Source: CAZNHL01 sp964572965 (lineage in GTDB: Bacteria > Bacteroidota > Bacteroidia > Cytophagales > UBA9547). From it: a stretch of 64,000 nt of DNA. Below, piece after piece: positions 42,138-50,431 of the stretch (position 1 is its first letter; each line of letters starts with the position of its first letter). The notes under the pieces are model-generated. The model did no database searches and was not told where the DNA came from. It saw only the letters and a program-made list of their open reading frames with translations. The position numbers and the translations under genes were made by a program. The stretch spans positions 16,792-80,791 of the forward strand of contig CAZNHL010000009.1 in the NCBI GenBank assembly GCA_964572965.1, given 5' to 3'.

Positions 42138-43202
42138 ATGAAAGGTGCATCTCTCACGGCTTTGGTGCTGGTGTTTGTTTTGGCTGTTCTTGGTTTAACA
42201 GTCGCTTTTACTTTTTTACACCCTTCAAAAAAGCTTTTCGGAAAAATAACCGTTGATGGCAGTAAAACTCTAGTGGTATCTGAGATTTCAGCATCCAGAA
42301 AATCCCGTTTCCTAAGTGTTGCCGATTCTTTGTTTTTCCGCTTCGATTCTCTGGCTAAAGTTTCAAAACCAATAATGGGTTATCGTTTTTGCATTGTGGG
42401 AAACTTTGACAGCGACCAGATTGCTGATACATTGGTTGAATGTTATACTGATTCTTTGCTAAAAACGGAGGTAGCAAAATACGATGAAGTTTATGAATAT
42501 GCAGATGTTTTGTACCGTGCCGGATACTACAATTACCAGTCATTTATGAAAGTAAAAGGTAAGTCAGACATTGCCCATTTACCGGGTGCTTTTCTTGGTT
42601 TTAGTTATGTGGAAAACTGTGGTGACCTGAACGGAGATCGGCGCGACGAGGTGTTTTGTGTCAAAAACCATGGTGGCTATTCAAATGTAACAACGGGGTA
42701 TTTTTATACACTGACCGATACCGGCTGGGCTGAGCTAAACAGGACGGGTGTTTGGTTATGGATGTTTCCGCCGACACCAGGTGCCGCTATGGTTAGTTCT
42801 ATGTTTGGCGCTTTTGAGTTTGGTTATACTGGCTCAGACAGTATGGATATAGCATTGGAAAAACAATTAAAGGAATTTCAGTATGTAGTGCGGAAGGGAA
42901 AATGTGCGGTGGAATTTGAATGTATGAGTTTCCTTGAAATGGACGAAGCGCTGGATGAAGATGACTATTACAAAAAGCGGTTTAAGAAAACTAAAACAGG
43001 CAACGAAATATTCCTGACAGACCAATATTATAAAGCATTGTCCTACCCTGCTTCTGTACTGAATATGACCGGTGACGATAAAGGAAATTATATTTTACCT
43101 ATCAATGACGGAGCTTCGTCTTTGCTGGTAAGGGTAAATACCTGCTCACCCGAATCACCGTTCAGGTTAAGGAAGAGTTTTAATAAAGTTTGGCTGCAAT
43201 AA
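42138..43202 (+). CDS. Membrane-anchored protein with calcium-loop-like motif
   Basis: 354 aa. An N-terminal membrane segment (LTALVLVFVLAVLGLTVAFTFL) anchors a periplasmic or external domain. GDLNGDRRDEVFCVKN (near 170-185) resembles a DxDxDG-type calcium loop as in FG-GAP/VCBS repeats. Beta-rich stretches with aromatic residues (YSNVTTGYFYTLTDTGW, NRTGVWLWMFPPTPG) surround it. I do not recognise a family. It stands alone between fic-3 and an outer-membrane barrel gene. Confidence 0.6.
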   Translation: MKGASLTALVLVFVLAVLGLTVAFTFLHPSKKLFGKITVDGSKTLVVSEISASRKSRFLSVADSLFFRFDSLAKVSKPIMGYRFCIVGNFDSDQIADTLVECYTDSLLKTEVAKYDEVYEYADVLYRAGYYNYQSFMKVKGKSDIAHLPGAFLGFSYVENCGDLNGDRRDEVFCVKNHGGYSNVTTGYFYTLTDTGWAELNRTGVWLWMFPPTPGAAMVSSMFGAFEFGYTGSDSMDIALEKQLKEFQYVVRKGKCAVEFECMSFLEMDEALDEDDYYKKRFKKTKTGNEIFLTDQYYKALSYPASVLNMTGDDKGNYILPINDGASSLLVRVNTCSPESPFRLRKSFNKVWLQ

Positions 43203-43217
43203 CTCCGCGATAAACTA

Positions 43218-43946
43218 TCAGTTATAATGGAGCTCCATTGTCCTTCCTCTAGACATGTATTTGATTTTGTCGAGCCGGAACCCTAAGGCTAGTGCAAAAA
43301 CATTGGCGCTGCTACTCGGATAATTGTCGATAGCTAAATTTCCGGCAAAGGTTGTGTTGCTACTTTTTACAAGGTTATCGGGATACAGAATGCACTTTAT
43401 ATAGCTGTTTCTTAATGTGTATTGTAAAAAGACTGATGTATGAAAAACATCTACTCTGTCTGAGAACCATTCTGATTTCTTGGTTTTAGAATCATCCTGC
43501 CAGATTTTCTCTTTGTAGTTCATAAAGATATTCAGCTCTGCTCCTCCTGAAAGGTATGATTGCCGGCTAAGTTTTCCGAGTTTAACAGCCAGAGGAATCA
43601 CAAGTGCATAAATGCGCTTTTTTGTTTTTAGCTCCGTGCCTGCTGTGGCACCTGGTGCAAAATAAACCGGTCTGTCAATAAAACCAATATTGCGGACACC
43701 CAGCCCGGTATATAAACCAAAGGATTTTGAAAGGTTAAAATGAAACTCATGCCCGGCATTAATCACAGGGGAAAATCTGATTTTATCGGTAATAGGTTCT
43801 CCATTCTGATATGTATTTGAACCTGAAAACAGCATTTCCAGATAAGAATACTGCTCGAATTTTTTCTGACTGGCGTTAGCTGCTGTCTGTGAAAACCCTG
43901 CTTTACAAATAAATAGTAAACAAACAATAATGCTGTATTTCTTCAT
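43218..43946 (-). CDS. Outer-membrane beta-barrel protein
   Basis: 242 aa. Signal peptide (IIVCLLFICKAGFSQ), then strands with alternating polarity: IRFSPVINAGHEFHFNLSKSFGLYTGLGVRNIG, RIYALVIPLAVKLGKL, SYLSGGAELNIFMNY, DVFHTSVFLQYTLRNSYIKCILYP and NVFALALGFRLDKIKY. This fits the porin-family outer-membrane protein beta-barrel that Bacteroidota encode in many copies. It is alone, convergent with the preceding hypothetical. Confidence 0.7.
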   Translation of the reverse strand: MKKYSIIVCLLFICKAGFSQTAANASQKKFEQYSYLEMLFSGSNTYQNGEPITDKIRFSPVINAGHEFHFNLSKSFGLYTGLGVRNIGFIDRPVYFAPGATAGTELKTKKRIYALVIPLAVKLGKLSRQSYLSGGAELNIFMNYKEKIWQDDSKTKKSEWFSDRVDVFHTSVFLQYTLRNSYIKCILYPDNLVKSSNTTFAGNLAIDNYPSSSANVFALALGFRLDKIKYMSRGRTMELHYN

Positions 43947-44125
43947 AAGTAGTTATTACCCGACATTTAACGAAGCCAAAAGGCTGAATATTATTGTATG
44001 AAATACACACCCTGTGAACCGAAAAATCAGCCCCCAACTTTAGTTATCCGTTTTTCTGTGGTAATTCGGACGGACAGTTTCGGCAAGCACAATTACCACG
44101 GCCATACATAAAATTTTTGAAATAT

Positions 44126-44147
44126 GAGACGCGATAAATCGCGTCTC
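44126..44147 (-). terminator. Hairpin following mgsA
   Basis: GAGACGCGA and TCGCGTCTC form a perfect 9-bp stem around a 4-base loop, 2 bases past the mgsA stop. The following sequence is only moderately T-rich. Confidence 0.5.
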
Positions 44148-44149
44148 CT

Positions 44150-44587
44150 CTATATAGTTTTTCTTTTTGTGTATTTTTCGTAATCGGGCATTGCTATCTG
44201 ATATTTTTCTTTGAAAAAAGGTGATGTAATAAGAAAGTCGGCTGTGGAGCGGCTGCATGCCAATGGTATATTCCAGACAGCTGCCAGTCTTAGTAATGCT
44301 TTAATATCCGGATCGTGCGGAAGGGCTTCCATCGGATCCCAGAAGAAAATGACGATATCTATCTTTCCTTCGGCGATCATGGCGCCAATTTGCTGATCGC
44401 CTCCAAGCGGCCCGCTCAGAAGTTTATTTACCGGAAAGTTCAGGGCTTTTTCGATCAGGCTGCCGGTGGTTCCTGTTGCGTGCAGTTCATGGTTAGTTAA
44501 TGTTGATTCATTACGTATTGCCCAGTCAACCAGCTCCTGCTTTTTATTGTCATGCGCAATAAGCGCTACTCTTTTTCTTTCTCTCAT
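44150..44587 (-). CDS. mgsA: Methylglyoxal synthase
   Basis: 145 aa. It converts dihydroxyacetone phosphate to methylglyoxal and phosphate, a bypass when sugar phosphates build up. The family blocks are all present: IAHDNKK at 10-16 (His11, Asp13), GTTG at 39-42, SGPLGGDQQIGA at 58-69 with the catalytic Asp64, and WDPMEALPHDPDIKALLR at 83-100. Its neighbours are glycogen synthase and an Old Yellow Enzyme, which fits overflow carbon handling and electrophile detoxification. Confidence 0.95.
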   Translation of the reverse strand: MRERKRVALIAHDNKKQELVDWAIRNESTLTNHELHATGTTGSLIEKALNFPVNKLLSGPLGGDQQIGAMIAEGKIDIVIFFWDPMEALPHDPDIKALLRLAAVWNIPLACSRSTADFLITSPFFKEKYQIAMPDYEKYTKRKTI

Positions 44588-44744
44588 CTGAAATTGATAA
44601 TGGATTCACAACAGTGTTGTGTCAAAATAAACACTATTTTTAGAGAAATGGCATTTGTGTGTCTGTTATTTTTAAGCCTGCCAGCCAAATTTAGAATATT
44701 AACCCTACGATTCTTACGGAAGCTCTAATCTGACATGTGTATAA

Positions 44745-44776
44745 AAGGCCCCGCAAAAAATATTTACGAGGCCCTT
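44745..44776 (-). terminator. Terminator-like hairpin after the Old Yellow Enzyme gene
   Basis: AAAGGGCCTCG and GCGGGGCCTTTT can pair with one bulge and one G-U. The minus-strand tail is TTTTATAC. It lies 18 bases past the stop. Confidence 0.5.
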
Positions 44777-44794
44777 TGGGTTTATCCACATTAC

Positions 44795-45874
44795 TTATTG
44801 ATAAGTCGGATAGTCGGTATACCCTTCAGCACCAGTCGTATAGAAAAGATCCATTTTCAAATCCTTGCTTAGGGGCCAGTTGTTTTCAAAACGTGCCGGC
44901 AAATCGGGATTGTTGATAAACGGTTTCCCGAATGCTACAAGGTCTCCTTTTGATGCTGCTAAATCTACTTCTGCAGTTTCTTTATTGTAGCCTCCACTCA
45001 AAATATAAAGCCCTTTGAATTTTGTACGGATCAGGGATTTCACCTTAGGAGATACTGCTGGTGCACCCATAGCAGAATGATCAACCACATGTACATAGAC
45101 GATACCTATTTTATTCAGCTCTTCGGCCAGATAAGCGTAGGTTTCATCTACCTGATTATATGGCGGCATGTCGCTGGCAATTCCATAAGGAGAAACACGG
45201 ATTCCAACTTTGTCTTTTCCGATTGCTGCAGCTGTTTCAGTAACTACTTCTAAAACAAAACGGGCCCTGTTTTCAATACTTCCTCCATAGTTGTCAGTCC
45301 GGACATTGGTTACCGGATTCAGGAATTGCTCCAGTAAATAGCCGTTTGCGCTATGTAATTCTACTCCGTCAAAACCTGCTGCAACAGCATTCTTTGCTGC
45401 CTTTACAAATTCAGCTTTCGTCTTTTCAATGTCCTCGGCTGTCATTGCTTTAGGAACAGGATATGGTTTCATCCCATCTTTATCGGTATGTATTTCTCCA
45501 GCTGCTTTTACAGCCGATGGTGCCAGTACTTCTGCACCTTCCGGGAGGTTAAGTGGGTGTCCGATTCTACCTGTATGCATGAGCTGTACAAAAATACGAG
45601 AGCTTTGAGCATGTACTGCTTCTGTTATTTTTTTCCAGCCATTTATCTGTTCTTCTGAAAATATACCAGGGATACGTGCATAGCCCAAGCCGTTTGGTGA
45701 TGGCGATGTCCCCTCTGTAATAATTAAACCGGCGCCGGACCGCTGGCCATAATAGATAGCTCCAAGTTCGCCCGGAATGTTACCGATGCTTCTTGAGCGG
45801 GTCAGTGGTGACATGACTATTCTGTTTTTCAGAGTAATGTTACCCAGTTGTGCATGTGAAAAAAGTATGGACAT
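44795..45874 (-). CDS. Old Yellow Enzyme family alkene reductase
   Basis: 359 aa FMN-dependent oxidoreductase. Seen: NRIVMSPLTRSRSIGNIPGE (flavin and substrate lid), GLIITEGTSPSPNG, FVQLMHTGRIGH, AVAAGFDGVELHSANGYLLEQFLNPVTNVRTDNYGGSIENR and GLYILSGGYNK. It belongs to the NemA/MorB group that reduces activated alkenes, nitro-esters and related toxic electrophiles with NAD(P)H. Its location beside mgsA suggests a role in coping with methylglyoxal-type stress. Exact substrate unknown. Confidence 0.93.
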   Translation of the reverse strand: MSILFSHAQLGNITLKNRIVMSPLTRSRSIGNIPGELGAIYYGQRSGAGLIITEGTSPSPNGLGYARIPGIFSEEQINGWKKITEAVHAQSSRIFVQLMHTGRIGHPLNLPEGAEVLAPSAVKAAGEIHTDKDGMKPYPVPKAMTAEDIEKTKAEFVKAAKNAVAAGFDGVELHSANGYLLEQFLNPVTNVRTDNYGGSIENRARFVLEVVTETAAAIGKDKVGIRVSPYGIASDMPPYNQVDETYAYLAEELNKIGIVYVHVVDHSAMGAPAVSPKVKSLIRTKFKGLYILSGGYNKETAEVDLAASKGDLVAFGKPFINNPDLPARFENNWPLSKDLKMDLFYTTGAEGYTDYPTYQ

Positions 45875-46131
45875 ATGATTTTGGTTTTAATTTCGCTGTA
45901 TAGAAGATACATGTTTTCACAACAAATTTCCAGTTGCCGGAATATTAAAATTTCATCGCTGATCTGGTCTATTCCACAGGTTTAATACCACCGGAAAGGT
46001 ATAATCTCACTCGCGGAATAATGTTGCTTCGGAATAGGACTCTATGTCTAAAACAATTGTTTTGAAAAGAAACAAAAAGGGGAAGTTCTTTTATCGGAAC
46101 CTCCCTTTTTCTGAATATTAAAAAAAACAGT

Positions 46132-47949
46132 CTAACTGAATTTGCGTTCAATTGCAAGTTCATGGGCTTTGTCATAATATTCCCTCAGATTTGACCAGTC
46201 AAAATGTTCTGAAGAACTTTCAACCCTGTTTCTCTGATTGATACGCTCTCTGCGCGACTGCACAATAAAATCAAAAAGAATATTTGCCAGCTGCTGTGAA
46301 GATTCCTCGTAACTACGGTGATAACGGTTCACAACATAAATTCCTTTTTCTTCCGGATTTTCTACTTTTTTGATTACATAATCACCAAAACCTGAAAGGT
46401 CACTTGTTACTGAAGGCACACCACTGGCCATTGCTTCCAAAGGTGTATATCCCCATGGCTCATAATAACTTGGAAAAATTCCCAAATGGCAACCACGCAC
46501 AAACTGTCCATATTCCATACCGAATAGTGGATTGGTTGGTGAAATGAAATCTGGGTGATAAACAATTTTCACTTTATCATGTGCATTGTTTACCAGATTT
46601 GCAGTACGCAAGAAGCCCAATACTTCGTCATGGTCTGAATGCACTAATGTATGGGTTGCAACTTTTGGAAGGTTCCATGTTTTCCAGGACTGCAACGTAC
46701 GGCGTAAACGCAAACGCCAGTAATCATCTACAAAAAGATTGAGATCAGGTAAGGTTTGTGCATGGCTTGATGCCGCAGCTTTGAAGAGCTTCTCTCCTAC
46801 CTGTTTTTCAATGTTGTCACAAGTGGCACGAATTTCTTCCATTACCGCACGTGATTGTAATACTTCAGGATCAATAGAGTGATATGGTTGTTTTGTAACG
46901 ATAAACATTACCACATTCATGTCAATGTTATTCACCTGCAACATGTGGTTTAATCGCGCCAGAGATTCCAGCGTCATATCAAAACCTTTATTTCTGTATT
47001 CGAAACGGCCTGAGGTAAAAAAGTATAATGTTTTATCCAGATCAAAAGAATAGCTCTGGAAGAAGTGTCCCATTACAAATTCATGGATCTGATCTTTGTA
47101 CTCTTTATGCAATACCTGATGTTCATGCATTGCAGTGAAACGCTCGATGTTTAAACCGTTTGGTAAAATGAGATCAGGTTTTCTGCCGAGCAAAGCTTCG
47201 CACTCATGACCGGTTACTTCACTTACTGTTGTAAATACTTCAGAACCATGTGCCGCTGCTCTTTCAATTCTTACAGCAGTTTCAATATTGAAATGGCGGG
47301 CTTCGTTGAGCCAGTAATAATTATATAAATTGTCATAGAAGTTTCCATCGTTCATTGCCAGGTACCTTCCCAGCAAGGTGGCATGGGTTGTAAAGACCGT
47401 AGACACGGGTACACCTTCATATCTGAGCTCAGGTATAGCTGTGCCTACCATCCACTCGTGGAAGTGAGCTACGAGCTTCTTTTCAGATTTTTCTTCTTCA
47501 TTAATGTCTGCAACGATTCTGATAAATTCTTTTACGAGATAACCGAAAGCAATTACCTGTGTCTGCAATTCGTCAGCATGTTCGCATGGAATATCATGAC
47601 GGTCCCACAGGTTGAACTTGATTTCGCCCATTTTCCAGTAAACACTGAAAGGATTGATCAGTACAACTAATGGACGACCGGATACAAGCCAGTTACCAAA
47701 CTGCACTTCTATTCCCATTTCGCGCATACGCAAAACAGCTTTTCCGTAAGTGCATGAATAATCGTTGATAGGTTCAAACTCAGCAGCTGCCTTACTCTGA
47801 AAGTATGGGCCGATCAGGCAATAGTTGCCGTCCCACTTCTTTTTCATTGAAGGAGCTTTTGAGCGTATCACGGTATAAATACCTCCAACCTGGTTACAAA
47901 CTTCCCAGGCAACCTCCATCAACATGCTTTCTTGAATTTGATCGTTCAT
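46132..47949 (-). CDS. Glycogen synthase, GT3 (eukaryote-type)
   Basis: 605 aa. Starts LMEVAWEVCNQVGGIYTVIRSKAPSM, with VVLINPFSVYWK, HFHEWMVGTAIPELRYEGVPVSTVFTTHATLLGRYLAMNDGNFYDN, VSEVTGHECEALLGRKPDLILPNGLNIERF, SGRFEYRNKGFDM and a Gly-rich C-terminal YYEPWGYTPLEAMASGVPSVTSDLSGFGDYV. These match the large GT3 glycogen synthases that use UDP-glucose and are regulated in eukaryotes by glucose-6-phosphate; some bacteria, including Bacteroidota, carry this type instead of GlgA. No other glycogen genes are adjacent. Confidence 0.92.
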   Translation of the reverse strand: MNDQIQESMLMEVAWEVCNQVGGIYTVIRSKAPSMKKKWDGNYCLIGPYFQSKAAAEFEPINDYSCTYGKAVLRMREMGIEVQFGNWLVSGRPLVVLINPFSVYWKMGEIKFNLWDRHDIPCEHADELQTQVIAFGYLVKEFIRIVADINEEEKSEKKLVAHFHEWMVGTAIPELRYEGVPVSTVFTTHATLLGRYLAMNDGNFYDNLYNYYWLNEARHFNIETAVRIERAAAHGSEVFTTVSEVTGHECEALLGRKPDLILPNGLNIERFTAMHEHQVLHKEYKDQIHEFVMGHFFQSYSFDLDKTLYFFTSGRFEYRNKGFDMTLESLARLNHMLQVNNIDMNVVMFIVTKQPYHSIDPEVLQSRAVMEEIRATCDNIEKQVGEKLFKAAASSHAQTLPDLNLFVDDYWRLRLRRTLQSWKTWNLPKVATHTLVHSDHDEVLGFLRTANLVNNAHDKVKIVYHPDFISPTNPLFGMEYGQFVRGCHLGIFPSYYEPWGYTPLEAMASGVPSVTSDLSGFGDYVIKKVENPEEKGIYVVNRYHRSYEESSQQLANILFDFIVQSRRERINQRNRVESSSEHFDWSNLREYYDKAHELAIERKFS

Positions 47950-48185
47950 GAAAAAATCAATCTATAATTAGCCAACAATACTTAAACTTATGCCCTTATA
48001 CGGTAAAAATGCCGAAGGTTTCTCTGAATTCCGCTTTTTAGTAACAGAAAAGAGAAGCTAAATTAATTAATTTTAAATGACTATCCGCTTCTCTGAACCC
48101 TTCTTAAATTTTTCCGCAGAATTTCGCAGATTAAGGTTTAGAATTCCATGCTAAATGGATCAGGTAAGGACAATGAAACGGATAC

Positions 48186-50012
48186 TCAATTAATTTTATC
48201 ACCTCTCAATAATCTGAAGCGTTTTCTTGCTTCAACTGTATAGATACTGGAAGGATAATTTTTTAGGAAGTTCTGATAAAGTTCCAGTGCTTTTTCTTTA
48301 TTCTTCAGATTGACTTCTGCAATAAATGCCTGGTTATAGGCAGCTTCATCTGCTGTTACAGCTTGTGGATAACTACTTATCAACACCCCAAGCTTCTCAT
48401 AGGCCTTATCAAAATTCCCTGATTTTCTGTAAATATCAGCAGTAGTAAGCAATATTTGAGGCATAATGATTTTGTTGCTTCTATAACGCACCTCCATCAG
48501 CTGTAACTTTTCGAGCGCTTCTGTTTGCTTATTCCGGAAAACGAGCAACTCCACTTCGGCATAATTTCTTAACGGCATTCCTGTACTATCAGCGGCAAGG
48601 TTATCCTGTATCAGCAAACTTAGTTCAATAGCATCGTTTGAAATTTCTCTTGAAGTGGCCAGTTTCAAAACATCAAGCTGGTCTTGCGCCAGCTGAAATT
48701 CGTTCTGATAAAAATGTAATTTGGCATCTTTAAATTTAGCCTCATGGCCTATGGTTGTTTCTACCTGGGTACGCTCCACCTGCATGTATAACAATGTGGA
48801 CTCCCAAGGTTCATTTTTCAGTATATACAAATCGGCCAGGTTGATTTTTGACTTATCCACAAGGTTCTGATCAAAACGTCCTTGTTTGATTACCTGATTC
48901 AACAACACTTCTGCTGTATCAAGTTTTTCCAAATAGAAACCATAAATTAATGCCTGCGATCTTTTTGCTTCCAGACAGTTGCCACTATTTCCTTCCTGAC
49001 TGCACACAGATTCATAATCTCTGATAAGTTCACGCAGTTTCAGGTTATCCACAGGGATAGTATTTTTAACCATCTCTTCCTTGGCGTTAATCATTAAGCG
49101 CTTTGCATAAACGTTCTTGTACTCTTTTGCTACGTAATCATAACAAAGCACTGCGTTTTCATAGTCCTTATTTTCCAAAGCAATTCTACCGAGATCCAAT
49201 ACTTCCTGTCCCTGCAGCTTAAATCTTTTATCAATTGCTTTTGACTGTGTAAATGCACCGAAAAAATCTTTTTCCTGAACATATGCCCAAACCAGTAATT
49301 GGCCGTAAGATATATTATCAGGTTCTGCCTGAAGTTTTCTAAGAATTACTTTTCTGAGCTTTGTAAGATCTTCCGGCGATTCAGCCAAATTTTGCAATTC
49401 ACTTTTTACACGATCAATAGAGTTTCCATTGTCAATTGTATTCAGCAATTCATCAAGCATACTTTCGGTATTGCCTTCGAACTTATAAATGGCTGCTAAT
49501 TGTGCTGCATAAGCTGCTCTGATTCCCTGCTTTTTCCTGGCCTCAATAAATAGTTGTTTAGCTATTGTAGATTTGTCGTTTTTCAAAAGGTAGTCTCCCA
49601 AATTTTCTGTAGCCTGTTGAGTTGATGAATTTTCTTTAATAACCTTTTCAATTATTTTTTGCGACTCCTCTGTTTTATCTTGTTTTTGGTAAAGATCTGC
49701 AAGGTCTATCTTATATGATGCCTCTTGTGGATAAGTCTTGACTGCCCTTTTAATTAATTTTTCGGCACCTGTTAGATCCTTTAGGGCAAATTCTGTTTTT
49801 AAGTAATTTGAATAAAAGCTTTGTAATGGCTGTTTTCCTTTTTTAGCTAATTGTTCATAAACTGCTTTTGCTTTATCAAACTCTTTGTTTTGGAAGTATT
49901 CATCACCGAGCGCAAGCTCGGAATTTTTTTGAGCAAATACGGTTACTGAAAGCAAACATAAAAAAATCAATCCGCGTAGCGGGGGAAAATTTTTGAAAAA
50001 GATGATTCTCAT
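48186..50012 (-). CDS. Exported TPR protein
   Basis: 608 aa. Signal peptide (GLIFLCLLSVTVFAQ), then tandem tetratricopeptide-like pairs: ALGDEYFQNKEFDKAKAVYEQLAKKG, IDLADLYQKQDKTEESQKIIEKVIKENS, VLCYDYVAKEYKN, LTTADIYRKSGNFDKAYEKLGVLISSYPQ and ALELYQNFLKNYPSSIYTVEARKRFRLLRG. It is probably periplasmic or outer-membrane associated and works as a scaffold. Proteins of this layout occur near envelope biogenesis genes. It lies on the left side of the candidate replication origin. Confidence 0.75.
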   Translation of the reverse strand: MRIIFFKNFPPLRGLIFLCLLSVTVFAQKNSELALGDEYFQNKEFDKAKAVYEQLAKKGKQPLQSFYSNYLKTEFALKDLTGAEKLIKRAVKTYPQEASYKIDLADLYQKQDKTEESQKIIEKVIKENSSTQQATENLGDYLLKNDKSTIAKQLFIEARKKQGIRAAYAAQLAAIYKFEGNTESMLDELLNTIDNGNSIDRVKSELQNLAESPEDLTKLRKVILRKLQAEPDNISYGQLLVWAYVQEKDFFGAFTQSKAIDKRFKLQGQEVLDLGRIALENKDYENAVLCYDYVAKEYKNVYAKRLMINAKEEMVKNTIPVDNLKLRELIRDYESVCSQEGNSGNCLEAKRSQALIYGFYLEKLDTAEVLLNQVIKQGRFDQNLVDKSKINLADLYILKNEPWESTLLYMQVERTQVETTIGHEAKFKDAKLHFYQNEFQLAQDQLDVLKLATSREISNDAIELSLLIQDNLAADSTGMPLRNYAEVELLVFRNKQTEALEKLQLMEVRYRSNKIIMPQILLTTADIYRKSGNFDKAYEKLGVLISSYPQAVTADEAAYNQAFIAEVNLKNKEKALELYQNFLKNYPSSIYTVEARKRFRLLRGDKIN

Positions 50013-50431
50013 AGTGACGCTTCTTTTGAGGAGGAATGAGCTAATAATATATATTTAATTAAATAATTAATATTATAATGTATTATGCTGTGGATACGTG
50101 GAGAACTTTTAAAATCTCCTGTTGCTTCTTAATTATGTTTATAAAGTACTGTTGATAAGTATTTATGAACGTGTTATACACAACTAAGTTATTGATTATG
50201 AGTAGTCATTTTTTTAATCCACACAAGTTAACAATTGTTTAACAAATTGGTGTGAATTCTGATTTTGTGGATTAAATGTCTTTCTGGTTGAATAACTATT
50301 AGGCTTTTCCACACCATTATTTAGCCCTTAGTTACCAACAATCAGAACCAGTTTTTATCCACATTTATCCACTTATTTATATGCCTTTATTAAGCTTAAA
50401 AGGCACCATTGTTTATATGTTGATAAGTTAA
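50013..50431. other. Candidate chromosomal replication origin (oriC)
   Basis: A 419-bp non-coding stretch with an A/T-only-like run at 50040-50085 suitable for duplex unwinding. DnaA-box-like 9-mers: TTATACACA (50174-50182), TTTTCCACA (50305-50313) and TTATCCACA (50355-50363) match TTWTNCACA; GTATCCACA (50089-50097, minus), TAATCCACA (50215-50223 plus; 50266-50274 minus) and TTATCCACT (50365-50373) have one mismatch. The neighbourhood includes mnmG and parS-like sites. Inferred from sequence only. Confidence 0.55.

Noticed and set aside
44040..44258. 72-aa minus-strand frame overlapping the mgsA 3' end
   Set aside because: Different frame from mgsA, crosses the hairpin at 44126, no ribosome site and no recognisable domain.
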